Below are positions 47,253 to 58,102 of a DNA stretch of 64,000 nucleotides, piece after piece. Numbering within the stretch: position 1 is the first letter of the stretch; each line of letters opens with the position of its first letter. Position numbers and translations under genes: made by a program. The notes beneath the pieces were generated by a model. It was given only the letters and a program-made list of their open reading frames with translations. It was not told where the DNA came from and made no database searches. Origin of the DNA: Blastomussa wellsi (Eukaryota > Cnidaria > Anthozoa > Scleractinia > Plerogyridae); NCBI GenBank assembly GCA_947652115.1, contig OX393572.1:2909696-2973695 (forward strand), read 5' to 3'.

Positions 47253-47888
47253 GACCCATGTTTGGGTCTAAGGGTGCCCTGACCCTGTTCAGGAGCAACG
47301 AAAACACTTTTTTTATACTTTTGCGCCATTATCTAGTCCTGAAAATGATCTAATGTTGACTGATGACCGGCGAAATGAATACTCATATCCGAAATACTGA
47401 TGATTTTCGATACGCTTAAAACTTGGCGAAAGTCGTGAAGCCAAACCTTAATATCCATACCCTGTTTGGACAGACTACCTTGAATTATATACCCTGTTCA
47501 GGACTGAGGGGTCAAAAATCATACCCTATCCAGCAGCACGACGCCGTATAGTCCATATAAGGGAGTACCCCCGCCCCCGGCATAAGGACAAGGGCTCACA
47601 AATGTGAAAAGAACTGCACCTATATTGATGCCTTAAGTTACCACTGTGAATTCCACAAAATATAGTTTAACATAATAACATGAACCATCATGAACATAAC
47701 AAAAGAAGGGAAAAACTGATCTCTTCTTTTTGTCATTATATCTATGTCATTATTTTGTTGTCATTAGTATGATCCAGGCTTAAGTGGGCTGTGCATGGGT
47801 TTAAAATACTGGTATCATTCAAAATTATATGGTGCTTAATGGACAAGGGATGAGGGGGACTTTGCTAGTTTCAACCCCAATCCTTGCT

Positions 47889-48077
47889 TGTAAGAGGCCC
47901 TGTCAGGGTAAATTTCGAACAAGCTTCATAACCTAAGTAGCGACTGCACATAGAAATCTTGCTTGTCCAAATTCCGACAGCAACATCAAGGTAGAGAAAT
48001 AAAGACAAAATACTGACATGGTTCCCTTTTAAATTCAGACAAGCGATTTGGGGATCCTCCTGACAGGGCCTCTTACA
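47889..48077. mobile_element. MITE with GTAAGAGGCCCTGTCAGG ends
   Basis: TTGTAAGAGGCCCTGTCAGG at the left and CCTGACAGGGCCTCTTACAA at the right are inverted repeats, enclosing ~150 bp without an ORF. Nothing is recognised between 48078 and 48880 except a short CCATGTTGGTGC hairpin near 48558-48592. Confidence 0.85.
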
Positions 48078-48880
48078 ACTTTATATGCATAAATCTTATC
48101 ATGAATGAATATAATTTATTTTTCTCAAACAAAGTTAAAAAGAATACCCACCTACGGACTGCAATTATTAATAGCCAAAATTAATAGACAGTGGCCAAAT
48201 AAAATTTCTTAAGCCTGATCACAGGAGGCCTAAGTTCCTTTGGATGCTGTCAACATGACATATTTGCATAACAGCGTAAATATTAATAACAGTTTGTATG
48301 GGAATGTAACGATTGTACATGACAGTTCAAAAGATAGGAAAGAAAACAAAAGGACTTACTTCTCTATTGCTGGTTTCACTGTCACGCCATCAAAAAATAA
48401 ATCCAAAACCATTCAAAGAGAAAAGCTGATAACTTCATTTTTATAAAATATCGATAGATAAACAACATCTTCAAGTCTCGAGTCTGTGCAGTACACCATT
48501 CTTGAGTTGTTTGCCGAAGCATTTCAAGCAAATCTATAGAGCTCAGCATGGAAACTCCATGTTGGTGCCTATCTGAATAAGCACCAACATGGTGGCCGGA
48601 AATCAAAGAAAACATCTGAGACTTTTGCTATGAAAGCAATTGCAATTTCCTTGTGCTTTTGTATCTTTCCTAATACTTGAACTGTTTAAATTGCAAAACT
48701 TGTCAGAAAATACCGTTTCTTCAAGCACGACAGCTTTGTCACGGCAACATCGTGATGTCGCATCCGGAGGAAATCTAAAAAATTCAACATACCGTATTTC
48801 AAACACAAAAGATACTGTGTACGTGGAAACTTGTGAAAAGATGTATTTCTCGGATTTCTTTCATGTTGTGACAGTTGGCC

Positions 48881-49276
48881 ATTTTCTAAACAAGCAGGGA
48901 CTGGGTACAAATAGATTTTTTCTTGGTATGAATATTCACTATTGATTGAATTGAAAATGGGGCATGTCATCTGAAAGAGTATCCCAAAATTAGTAAATTT
49001 ACCAAATGTGATGGTTATTGGTTTAAACGTAAAGGGATGGTACACTTTTAAAATAAGAGAGCTTAGTATGGATTGGAAGACGCCTGTCCCTCCAATCCAT
49101 ACAAAGTGTACCATGCCTTTGGGTTTAAACCAATAACCGTCAAATTCGGTAAATTTACTAATTTTTTGATGTGCTTCCAGATGAGGTGACCCATTTTTTC
49201 AATTCAGTCGATATTGAATGTTTGTATCAAAGAGAAATATGTTTGTACCCAGTCCCCTGCTTGTTTAGAAAATGTC
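48881..49276. mobile_element. Foldback element with ~180-bp arms
   Basis: The left arm starts CATTTTCTAAACAAGCAGGG and the right arm ends with its complement. The inner pair TATGGATTGGA / TCCAATCCATA meets around a very short spacer near 49082. The arms include TTATTGGTTTAAAC and AATTAGTAAATTTACC. The arms have diverged by about one change in ten. Confidence 0.85.
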
Positions 49277-49362
49277 TAATAATTAGCAGACCCAGCAAAT
49301 TTTGTTTTTAAAATTTTAAGACATCATGTGAAAACCAAGAATAATTTGTGTATTTGGCATTT

Positions 49363-49650
49363 TCGCATTTCCCATAATACACCTTGGTTGCCTCTAAAAT
49401 TTTGCATAACCTTTGTTTCCAATTCTCCTGGGTATTACAGTCATCCCAAGAGAAACTGAAGAAAACGCATATGCAAAATTTTGGGGGCAAACAAGGTGTA
49501 TTACGGGAAATGGAAAGATAGCGAATTAGTTTTTTTTTGTGGTGTTTGGAGCCATTTCAAAGTGCTTCTGGTGAGTTTTAGGTTCATATACGGTTTATAC
49601 CATACTTGAGAAAAAACAGTTGATTTAAAACTCACCGAAATCACTTTGAA
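49363..49650. mobile_element. Two adjacent short MITEs
   Basis: 49363-49514 has inverted ends CATTTCCCATAATACACCTT / AAGGTGTATTACGGGAAATG. 49552-49650 has TTTCAAAGTGCTTCTGGTGA / TCACCGAAATCACTTTGAAA. Neither encodes protein. Nothing is recognised from 49651 to 51179. Confidence 0.8.
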
Positions 49651-51179
49651 AGAGCCCCCAACATGACAGAAACAAAAGTAATACACAATAGAGAAGTAAT
49701 TTTTATGAAATTTCTTTCCCACATATTTAAGTTAGTTAAATTCCCATACAAACTCTCATATTTCTGTTGTTATCTGCTGTTATGCAATGTCATGTTGACA
49801 GTTCCCAATTATGATTGGGCTTCCTGTGGACTGATAAACCCCAACGAAGGCTGAACATGTCACCAAAAATAATTACTGTGGATGTCCAACCATTTAAATT
49901 AATTTCCTTCTTTCAGTGTAAATGGCAACTATTGCATATGAAGTATTATCAAGAACAGTTAATTGCCTCTAATTTGTGAAAAATATAGGACTGGCACTAG
50001 TTATGGGCATGTAATGGTATTATTTCTATAGAATGAGCCCCCCACCCCCCTAAATATACTTCACCATTTAAAGTGCCTACGAACTAAAAATCAACTTACA
50101 AGCTTATCGAAAGCCCTTTCAAAGTGAGGAAGAATGGTGTTTTCCTTATTGTGATATCTTCTTTCATTCCAGAGTTATTCACGTTTTTGTATTATGAAAA
50201 TTAGATAACTGATGACATCGTTAATGGTTATAGTACAGGGCAGAAGCTTATCACCTAGAAGCGGAGAACTCTGGTTCAATGCTCCCGATTATTCCCGACC
50301 AATCAAAATTAACTTCCTTTTATGGTTTGTTTCTTCAGGTGGACTTGAGATACATGTGAGCATTATACGAGAATTGAAGGAAAACTTTAACTTTGTTTAG
50401 GTCAAATTTGATGGTGGAGGAAATGTGATAGCCCTTGAAGAAATTTGAAACAGGAATCCTGTGTACAAATCAGCAAAATTCTGCCCACAGCCAGGAAAAC
50501 TCTAGTTCATTTGGCACTCAACTTACAGTCATGCAGCTGTACAAAGAGGTCAAATAAGTATGTTAGCAGATCACTCTTGATAAATAAAGTGGATCCAGGA
50601 ATTTTTTGATAGGGGGGATCCAAAGTGGAATAATAGGCAATCCTGCTGACACAAGAATTTCACGTAAAACACGCAGTAAAAAAATTGGTTAGGGAAGGGA
50701 GATCCACAAAAAATAAGCATATTTTGAAAGACCTAAAAAAAATATGCGACAGATTTTCTGACCAAAAAAATACCAAGGATGTAAATTTTCAACCCCCAAA
50801 ATATGCTGGACTCGCTCCCGCCTTGATGTATACTGCATGTACCCCACATGGGAGTGCACATTTTTAAAAAGGCAAGTGGAGTTCCTCATTGGAATGAAGG
50901 GAGTGAATGTTAACTGGGTCTTATTCTGCTGAAGTTTCTTGTCTGGGATGTTATTTTATTTTTGCCGGATTGTTGACAATTCATGACATCTGCAAAAATT
51001 AAAAGCTACAAAATGTTCATGCTATACTGTAATATTTGAGTTTGGGGAGCCGGTTTCTTAACAAGGACTGTCAGGAGATGTGGTCAAGTGTTCTACATTT
51101 AAGGTTAGTGCTCCCTTCCCCTCTGGACGGTGCGGGGACTTGACCCATGTTTGGAAAAAAGGGGTGCAACTCAGTTGGG

Positions 51180-51320
51180 CAGCTCTCATAAGCTTCTAAT
51201 TTTACTGGCAGCAGTTGCTATTGTTTTAGGGGCTGGGGGCATTGTTGCTGTTTTTTGTTCTATTCTCCTCTCAATGTGTCGCAAGCCATTCATGTGAGAC
51301 CCTACGAGAGCTGCTACCTC
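51180..51320 (+). repeat. Second copy of the 22789-22960 repeat
   Basis: GCAGTTGCTATTGTTTTAGG and GCCATTCATGTGAGACC are shared in order with the copy in the ENT intron. It is preceded by TTGACCCATGTTTGG, also seen after the minisatellite at 47251. Confidence 0.6.
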
Positions 51321-51900
51321 GCCCCTTGCAACTGGGGGTTTGACAAGGAGAGAAGAATAGTACAAAAAGACTTTGTTGGAATCAGAGATAGTTTGGTTTC
51401 AATGGGTGTTAAAACTAATTTTGTGCTCCATAAATTTGTGTTGGGTATTGGAGACTCTCTATATGGTCTTAAATGAAGTACGTATTTCTTTGCCAGAATT
51501 TCTCAACAAATCTAGACAGCGTATACCGGCCGGTCTGAAAAATGGATGAAGTTAATCCGTTGAAGATTAAACTTTTTGATATAACTGATTCTACAATGAT
51601 ATCTTCTATGAGGTGGATACCAAGAATGTGTTTTTTGAATGAACAATCGTCATGTGAAGCTGTCAAAATTTCAAGACAAACCAGACATCAACCATCATAA
51701 GATAAACACTCACAAATATTCAGCTAAAGTTGATATTCAGTGCTGGGTATATACGAAAAAATATTCCATCATTTCGAATGACCAAAGCATAATTAAGGGA
51801 GCGAGAAAAGGTTAGATAAAATTTATCAAGCTAGTGTAAATATTTTGAAAAGTATGCATGTTGCAAAGACCAATAAATCCATGAAATATTTTTCTCTTAC

Positions 51901-51980
51901 TTGTCTACCGGCTCATCCTGAATGGAGTCACCCAAAAGCTTTTCCTTTGCCTCTGAATTCTTGTCCGTTTTACCTCCCAT
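51901..51980 (-). CDS. Possible alternative first coding exon of the ENT gene
   Basis: On the minus strand ATG at 51980 opens a 26-codon hydrophilic, charged N-terminus (MGGKTDKNSEAKEKLL) that ends at a strong donor GTAAGAG with two bases over. That phase equals the normal ENT exon 1 (40878-40769), and the AA left over joins the first G of exon 2 to make a Lys just before FNLVYIIML. Length and style (MG start, KEK-LL acidic tail) also match ENT N-termini. It could instead be the first exon of a lost ENT paralogue. No other ENT exon was found between here and 40878. Confidence 0.45.
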
Positions 51981-52283
51981 CGTTTCATGCAGCAAAATTA
52001 AAACGTCTAAAGGTACTTGAACAAGATTGAAGAAGCGGACGGCGAGTGGTGTATCAATGAAGAAATAAATTTCCTGCGTCAAACATTAACTTGTACATCA
52101 AGGTGTTTGTTTACGTTCACATGAAAAAAACGTGTCCGAAAGTTAAAATGCAGTTTAACTCATGATGCATTTATGTCAAGCCACAACAGATTTGAATTCA
52201 AAACGATGACGTAACGCATGCGTATCGGCGCGTAACGCGGGTAAATTTCAGCCAATCAGTACGCGGTGTTACGCTGTGCCCAA

Positions 52284-52495
52284 AGGCCGCGATCCTTTTG
52301 GTCAGCACCAAGGAATCGAGACCTCTGGCCACCCCCAGCTTGCGAGCATGCGCAGAGTACTCGTTCTATAGTTTTCAGCCAATCAGAATTGTCAGATTAG
52401 ACAATGAGTCCGTGATTAGCGGACTTCCGGTTTTGGAGATGGCCAGAGGTCGTGATTCTTGGTGTTGACCAAAAGGATCGCGGCCTCTGGGGACG
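52284..52495. mobile_element. MITE with GGCCGCGATCCTTTTGGTCA ends
   Basis: Inverted arms of about 50 bp: GGCCGCGATCCTTTTGGTCA with GACCTCTGGCCA at the left, and TGGCCAGAGGTC with TGACC(A)AAAAGGATCGCGGCC at the right. It lies upstream of the possible alternative ENT exon. Confidence 0.85.
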
Positions 52496-53062
52496 AGAAT
52501 GTATTGGGCCGTCTGAGAAAGTTAAGTTTTATTTTGTTGAGTGTTTTATCCCACGTTCAATATTTCAAACTTCACACAATTTCAAGTGGCGGATAGGGGA
52601 GGGCCCCTTATTTTTGGTCATGGTCGGCGTTGCACAGGACTCCCCACCGCCACTGGTCTCTACATGAGCGCCCAGATTCCCAACGGCCCAAATTGTAACA
52701 CAACACCGCGAACTTCGAGAAGTCACGTTCAACTCGATACGTAGCCTGTGAGAGCAGATCAGCCGATTTTTTCGGCTAGTTCGGCGTAGCCTGCGTCACA
52801 GATGGACAAAACCGCCGATATAGTCCGAGGATTATGAGACACGTCCGGCTGCAACGCAGGCCACTCAACAGCGGCCTTGATGAACACAATTGTCCTTTAA
52901 TCCACTTCTGACGTCATCATCTTTGATCACTTATACTCAATCTCTCAAGGAGGAAAAGGTCTTTCCTATGATACCCAGATCAGAGTGAGTTAATTGAGCA
53001 TCAAATATACACAGAAATGATAAGCCAGTTAATTGAAAACTCAGAGGAAAATTTGCCTTTCC

Positions 53063-53461
53063 ATGGCAAGAATTTCCTGTTTGGATGATGATTTCTTAGA
53101 GATTCTTGGACTGAAGGCAAGTCCAGTAAAAGGCCATCAACTGCAGCAAAAAGATAAGAAAAGGAGAAAAAGTAAAAGCGAAAAAATGTCAAAAATGGTA
53201 GCCTGCTTAGCCGGCGGGCGGGCGAGGTCAACTCCTCACCAAACCCCCCACGGCTTCGCCACTCCAATGACGGCATCCCCCCAAACAAGAGCACTTCGCC
53301 GCGAATCCCGCCAGCTAAACAGGTTAAAAAAATGGAAAAAAGGAAAACCTAAACACGCAGGTCAAAGTTTCTTCAAACTTCGCTTTTTGGGCATGCCCGA
53401 GCAAAATGTCACAAAACGTGATGCAAGTGGAAAGACAGGCATGCTTTTATGTCGCAAATGA
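53063..53461 (+). CDS. Hypothetical basic protein, possibly carrying a MITE
   Basis: ATG at 53063 opens 132 codons. The start (MARISCLDDDFLEILGL) is followed by a lysine-rich stretch (KDKKRRKSKSEK, residues ~34-45), and the end (QSFFKLRFLGMPEQN) also looks protein-like. The middle (53199-53325) is a GC-rich hairpin, GCCTGCTTAGCCGGCGGG / CCCGCCAGCTAAACAGG, that looks like an inserted MITE yet keeps the frame. The lysine-rich part resembles a nuclear or nucleolar signal. No family is recognised; it may be chance. Confidence 0.3.
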   Translation: MARISCLDDDFLEILGLKASPVKGHQLQQKDKKRRKSKSEKMSKMVACLAGGRARSTPHQTPHGFATPMTASPQTRALRRESRQLNRLKKWKKGKPKHAGQSFFKLRFLGMPEQNVTKRDASGKTGMLLCRK

Positions 53462-53829
53462 CGTTTTGAGTAGTAAATGTTCTCTCGTCTGGGGTACCTA
53501 TAAGTATGGAGGTTAACCCTCCAACCAGAGACAACTCTCCTCCATATAAACGGGCCCTTAGATTATTCGATCAGCAAATTGTCACGTTGCCCATACATGG
53601 TCATGAAGTAATTGTAATCTCTAAATTGCAGGCTTCCGTCAATCCCGGGGGGATCATGTAGTCAATTATGGAGTTGAGCCCGGGGCGTCTGATAGACTGA
53701 GTTGGGGACGGCGTCTACTGAAGTAGGCCAATGCGGGAATGGCAGCTACGGCTGCAATAAGCGCATGTGAACACTGTGGCTTGTCCGTCCACTACTGATT
53801 AGCAATGACTTTCTCGGTAGTCTTTTCTC

Positions 53830-54450
53830 CTCTGTCTGTTGCTTCAGCTCGCCCTGAAGCTGACGGAGTCCTTTCTGCATTGCGTGCCTCCAAGTGTCTC
53901 TGTCCGCGGCTGCTGCCTTACAGGGTTTGGTGTCGATGGCAAGCGCCTTGAGGTCTCGCTAGCAAACGTCCTTGAAACGCAGCGGGGAATACCAGTTGGC
54001 CTCTTGCCTGATACCAGTTTGGTATGCAGTTGTCTCCCAAACGGGTGACATGAACCAACCAGTGTCAGCGTCTCTGTTTCAGGTGGGTGTACATAGAGGA
54101 GACTCACGCCCTCTCGAGTACTACACAGTTGCACTTGCTGACACGATCTCTCCATGAGATGCCCAGGATGTGTCACAGGAGACGCATGTTGTCTCTCCTG
54201 ATGAGAACGCAGGGTCCATGTTTCACTGACTTACAGCACACTGAGCCTTGGTATGCTTTGTCAAGACTCGCCTCGTAGGCCTGGCCAGTGTCGCTACAGC
54301 CTTCCCGATGCCTCTGTTGAGCAGTGTCGAGGGAACGAGTGTTGGAGCCCAGGTTCAGCTGCTGTCAACTGCACTTTCGTCTTGGCTCGGAGTCTGGAAA
54401 GATTGAAGAGTTTCCCGTCCGAACTAGCGCGAAGATAGATACACTTTTTA
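53830..54450 (-). mobile_element. Decayed non-LTR retrotransposon, 3' part of reverse transcriptase ORF
   Basis: Read on the minus strand in shifting frames it gives phrases typical of the region after the RT palm (a short G-K-R-P-T-G motif followed by a long basic and tryptophan-poor tail), with many stops and frameshifts. The GC content is higher than its surroundings. It is an old, dead LINE fragment. Confidence 0.5.
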
Positions 54451-54475
54451 GCTAGTAGCTGTACCAAAGGCGCAC

Positions 54476-55310
54476 TTGAGGAAAAGTGTGCACAACAGAT
54501 ATCACGTGGCCCATATATGGTTATTACGCTCTCAATATCCGTCAACTGCAGCTGACAGATATTCTGCGGTATACGGGTATACGTTAAGTAACGATAATTC
54601 GGTCGAAGTCTCGCAAAACGCCGCATAACGGCAACTTTCCTAGCTGTAAAATACTCTTCGCTGACAATTTTGTTGAATAATAAAACAATTATCCTGCTCA
54701 ATCTTGCGGAATATCGTCTGATTTTAGCCAACTCGGCGTACGGCCTCGTCGTCTAAGTATCGGGCGATATTCCGCGCGATTTCGCAGGATAATTGTCAAA
54801 TGTACGAAAGTTACGATGATTCGTCCTTAGTCTTACAAGGCGCCACACGACCACAGCTTTTCTAACACCCCATCTGTAACAGACCCAGTGGAATCTTTAT
54901 CTTCACTGGGTTTTCGGGAAAAGTCACCGGGTTGGCTTATGGGTCCGCTCGTTTTCTGTTTTATTGTGCTTATTTATTATTTTTTTGCAAACGAAATATG
55001 CTGGGTCACACCGCACAGTCACTGGGTAAAATCAAAATATTCACTTGGTAATGGCGATACTTAATTTCTGCTGGGTAGGGGAAAACAATCCAGTGGGTAA
55101 GGTTTCAGTGGGTCTGTTACAGAGGGGTGTTTTCTAGATATAAAATGCACTTCGTTGACAACTTGCTGAATAAATCAATTATTCGGCTTAATCTTGCGGA
55201 ATATCGTCTGATTTTTGCCCCGGGCCTACGCCCCACTGCGTCCAGCCTCGTCGGCGAAGTTTAACAAGTATCAGGCGATATTCCACACGATTTTGAAGGT
55301 AATTCTTTTA
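54476..55310. repeat. Repeat family A, copy 2, split by a nested MITE
   Basis: Left part 54476-54864 and right part 55130-55310 are halves of one copy. They share GCCGCATAACGGCAACTTTC, TGCGGAATATCGTCTGATTT and GGCGATATTCC with 17945-18360. A fragment of the same family (CACGTTGCCCATACATGG) lies near 53581. Confidence 0.75.
54865..55129. mobile_element. Nested MITE with CACCCC ends and TTTTCTA duplication
   Basis: Ends ACACCCCATCTGTAACAGAC and GTCTGTTACAGAGGGGTG are inverted. The 7-bp direct repeat TTTTCTA lies at 54858-54864 and 55130-55136. Removing it and one duplication restores repeat family A, which proves the insertion order. Confidence 0.85.
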
Positions 55311-55872
55311 ATTGTTCAAATATTTGTACGCTAAGATCGCCTGTTTGTTATCACAGCTAGGTTATTTACTTTTTACTTTTGGTATAGTGGTGTGCGTTTC
55401 TACGGGAAATTTTTGTTCTCCAGCGATATGGGAGCCCCAGGGGTGTTCTAAAAATAAGCGAAAACAAAGTTGAAGACACCAGCAACTTTTAGTAAAAGTT
55501 TATTTACGTGCACACAACCATTAAAGCTTTCTTTGTACATAAAGCTGCAGCACTCTTGTGGTAAAAATAAAGAATCCAAAATATCTTCGTTACATAGCTA
55601 AAAGGTTGTGCCAATATGATTTACAATAGTACAAGCTGATCAGAGTTTCAATGTCTCAAACTTGTGATTAGAAATGAAAGAATGTTCGAACGGTATTTTT
55701 AAAAAGTTGAGGTTTGTTACCACTTTTCTACTGAATAGCTAGTGATTTTTGCTGTTCGTTACATGTACACCCTTAATTAAACAAATAATTTCTTTCTCAC
55801 CGTTAAATTCATCACAAAATATTAGCTTTATAATTTACCTCTTATTTTCAGAGACAAAACTTTAAAATTACT

Positions 55873-56200
55873 TTGTGGCAGCTTTGACTTTTTAGTCTGT
55901 GGTTGAAACCCTAGCTTGTGCATGATCATTCAAATGAAAGCTATTGAGCAGTACTTTCATGTGGTATTGTTTATTATGCTGTACAAGGTGGTTCTAACTT
56001 TTATGTCTGTGGATGAAACCCTAGTGTGTGACCATTCAAATGAAAGCTATTGAGCAGTACTTTCATGTGGTATTGTTTATTATGCTGTACAAGGTGGTTC
56101 TAACTTTTATGTCTGTGGATGAAACCCTAGTGTGTGACCATTCAAATGAAAGCTATTGAGCAGTTCTTCGTGTGGTGCTGTTCATTATACTTTATAATAT
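55873..56200 (+). repeat. 106-bp tandem repeat, about three copies
   Basis: TGAAAGCTATTGAGCAGTAC recurs at 55935, 56041 and 56147. Each unit contains CTTTCATGTGGTATTG, which resembles the 3' end of the short ORF at 56323-56559 (AACTTTCATGTGGTGCTG). Confidence 0.9.
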
Positions 56201-56322
56201 AAATAGGATTCTACGCGCACTCTGATTGGTCAAAAACCCATGTTTTATCAGAGTATATAAAACACAGAAAAAGCGCGTTTTATTGTTTTTTTCAGCATTA
56301 CTCAAGTGAAAATTCGCAAGGG

Positions 56323-56559
56323 ATGGAAGAGAACATTTTCAATGCCGAAATTCCCGACAAAATTCTGAGTCACACTCCAGAAATTGTCAAAGAAGCTTCT
56401 AAGTTTGAGGGGAACGTAGAAGAAGCGAAATTAAATTGCTTATTTATAAATGACACAAAATTTTGGGGAAAGGCAGCCAACTTTCTGAGTGAAGAAGCCA
56501 AAATTATCCATTGGGAGTCAGTGGTTATTGAGAGCATTAACTTTCATGTGGTGCTGTAG
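56323..56559 (+). CDS. Short hypothetical ORF behind a TATA box
   Basis: A 78-aa frame, ATG to TAG, begins MEENIFNAEIPDKILSHTPE and contains FINDTKFWGKAANFLSEE. It is acidic and hydrophilic with no signal peptide or membrane segment. A GTATATAAAAC TATA-like box lies about 65 bp upstream. The tail of the ORF resembles the unit of the adjacent tandem repeat, so it probably belongs to a repetitive element. No family is recognised. Confidence 0.35.
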   Translation: MEENIFNAEIPDKILSHTPEIVKEASKFEGNVEEAKLNCLFINDTKFWGKAANFLSEEAKIIHWESVVIESINFHVVL

Positions 56560-56732
56560 CGGTTCTAACTTTAACCATTTATTAGTTTAGTAGTGCTTTT
56601 CAACTGGTGCTCTGTTAGCCTATGCAGCAGGCATATTGTAAGGTGGAAACTTCCTCTCCCCTTCTATGGGTGCTAGACAGGCTTAGCTTCTGTAGAAAAT
56701 TATGCGAGGTTGTACTTTGGAAACTAACCCGA

Positions 56733-56832
56733 GCCCAGTTGTTCAAAGGCTGGATATATCACTATCCAGTGGATAAATGTTGACAAAACAGGCTAGACAA
56801 TGCTGCTATCCACCCTTTGAACAACTTGGACC
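56733..56832. mobile_element. MITE family D, copy 3
   Basis: CCAGTTGTTCAAAGGCTGG at the left and CCACCCTTTGAACAACTTGG at the right, with the inner CACTATCCAGTGGATAA. See 29183-29327. From 56833 to 57751 nothing else is recognised. Confidence 0.8.
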
Positions 56833-57751
56833 AGCACTGTAAGTGAAAGAATTGAAACTGTGTTGAACCTATTGTAGGGTGCCAGATATAATGACAACCT
56901 TGCATATTTAAATTTTGGTCCACAAACTTCATTTCTTTCAATTTTATCATCCATTCTTTACAGCATAACACACCTTAGTGTGGTCACTCAACAAACTTTT
57001 TTACATGTTATATTTAGCCAATCAGAGAGCGCTAATTTATTTGAGCTGTCCCACCTCCTTGCAATGTTAAAAACTGTTGTCACAAAACCTGTCACGCTTT
57101 TAACTAGGAGGCGGACAACTCAAACAATTCACGCTCTCCAATTGGCTAACTTGTCAAAAAAATTTGTTGGATGGCCACGCTAAGGCAAGTCGCATTGTAA
57201 ACTAATAAAATAGCACCACCTTCTGAAAATACACCATCACAAATCTTATTAACATTAATTTTCATTGACGGTAGTTTTCAAGGATGAAATTGTTATCCCC
57301 TTAACCCAAGAAGTTCTATCTTGGGAAGATTCCCCAAAATTTACAGAATGCAAAGCTCCCCTTCTACCGCACTTCTTACTATCAAAATCACTAGAGGGGT
57401 AAAACAGCGTGTAGAAATTTTAATTCGAAGCAGTTCAATTCTTAACACGTGATCTGAAAAAATTGTTACATGGTTTTGTGTTTGCGAGCGTCCTGTCAGC
57501 GATGATGTGATTTTAACGATCGCTTCATGGTCATGTGAACATTGTTTTTCCAGAATTTGTCACAAAATAGTGGTGCTATCAAGCCAACAGAGTCGGAAAA
57601 CTCACGGGATGTATTCAGGATGAAAGAAAAGTAATACTGTGTTTTGCAGCAAAGAGTATCCGAAAGTCACAAGACTTTCTGTTTGCTTTTCGATAAATAA
57701 ACATTGCCCATGTGATAAAATTTTTTAACTCACATGATCGAGACAAAATTT

Positions 57752-58045
57752 AGCAATTTAACAATTCATCAGCTAAAACAGAGGAAATAAGAACAGTGAC
57801 AGTGGTTTGGAAATCTGATCTCAATTAACATAGATTTTTAGGATTTTATTTCTTCATTTTCTCTGTAGTTTTAATTTCAATTTAGAATGATAAATATCAA
57901 ACACTTTAGAGAGTGTTTCATCACATTTCCAAACACCTTGAAGTTTGCCAAAAAAACTCTGCTGCACATTGTATTTTCAACTCGGAAATGTGATGAAACA
58001 CTGTCTCTTCTGTTTGATATACTATTACTTATACCAAGGGAAGGG
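57752..58045. repeat. Repeat family B, third copy
   Basis: It contains AACAATTCATCAGCTAAAAC, TATCAAACACTTTAGAGAG and CTGTTTGATATA, in the same order as in 33686-33975. Confidence 0.7.
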
Positions 58046-58102
58046 CAATTTGGTTATTTTTTTTAAAGTAGACAATAGTAGCATTTTGCAGCTGCAAACG
58101 TG

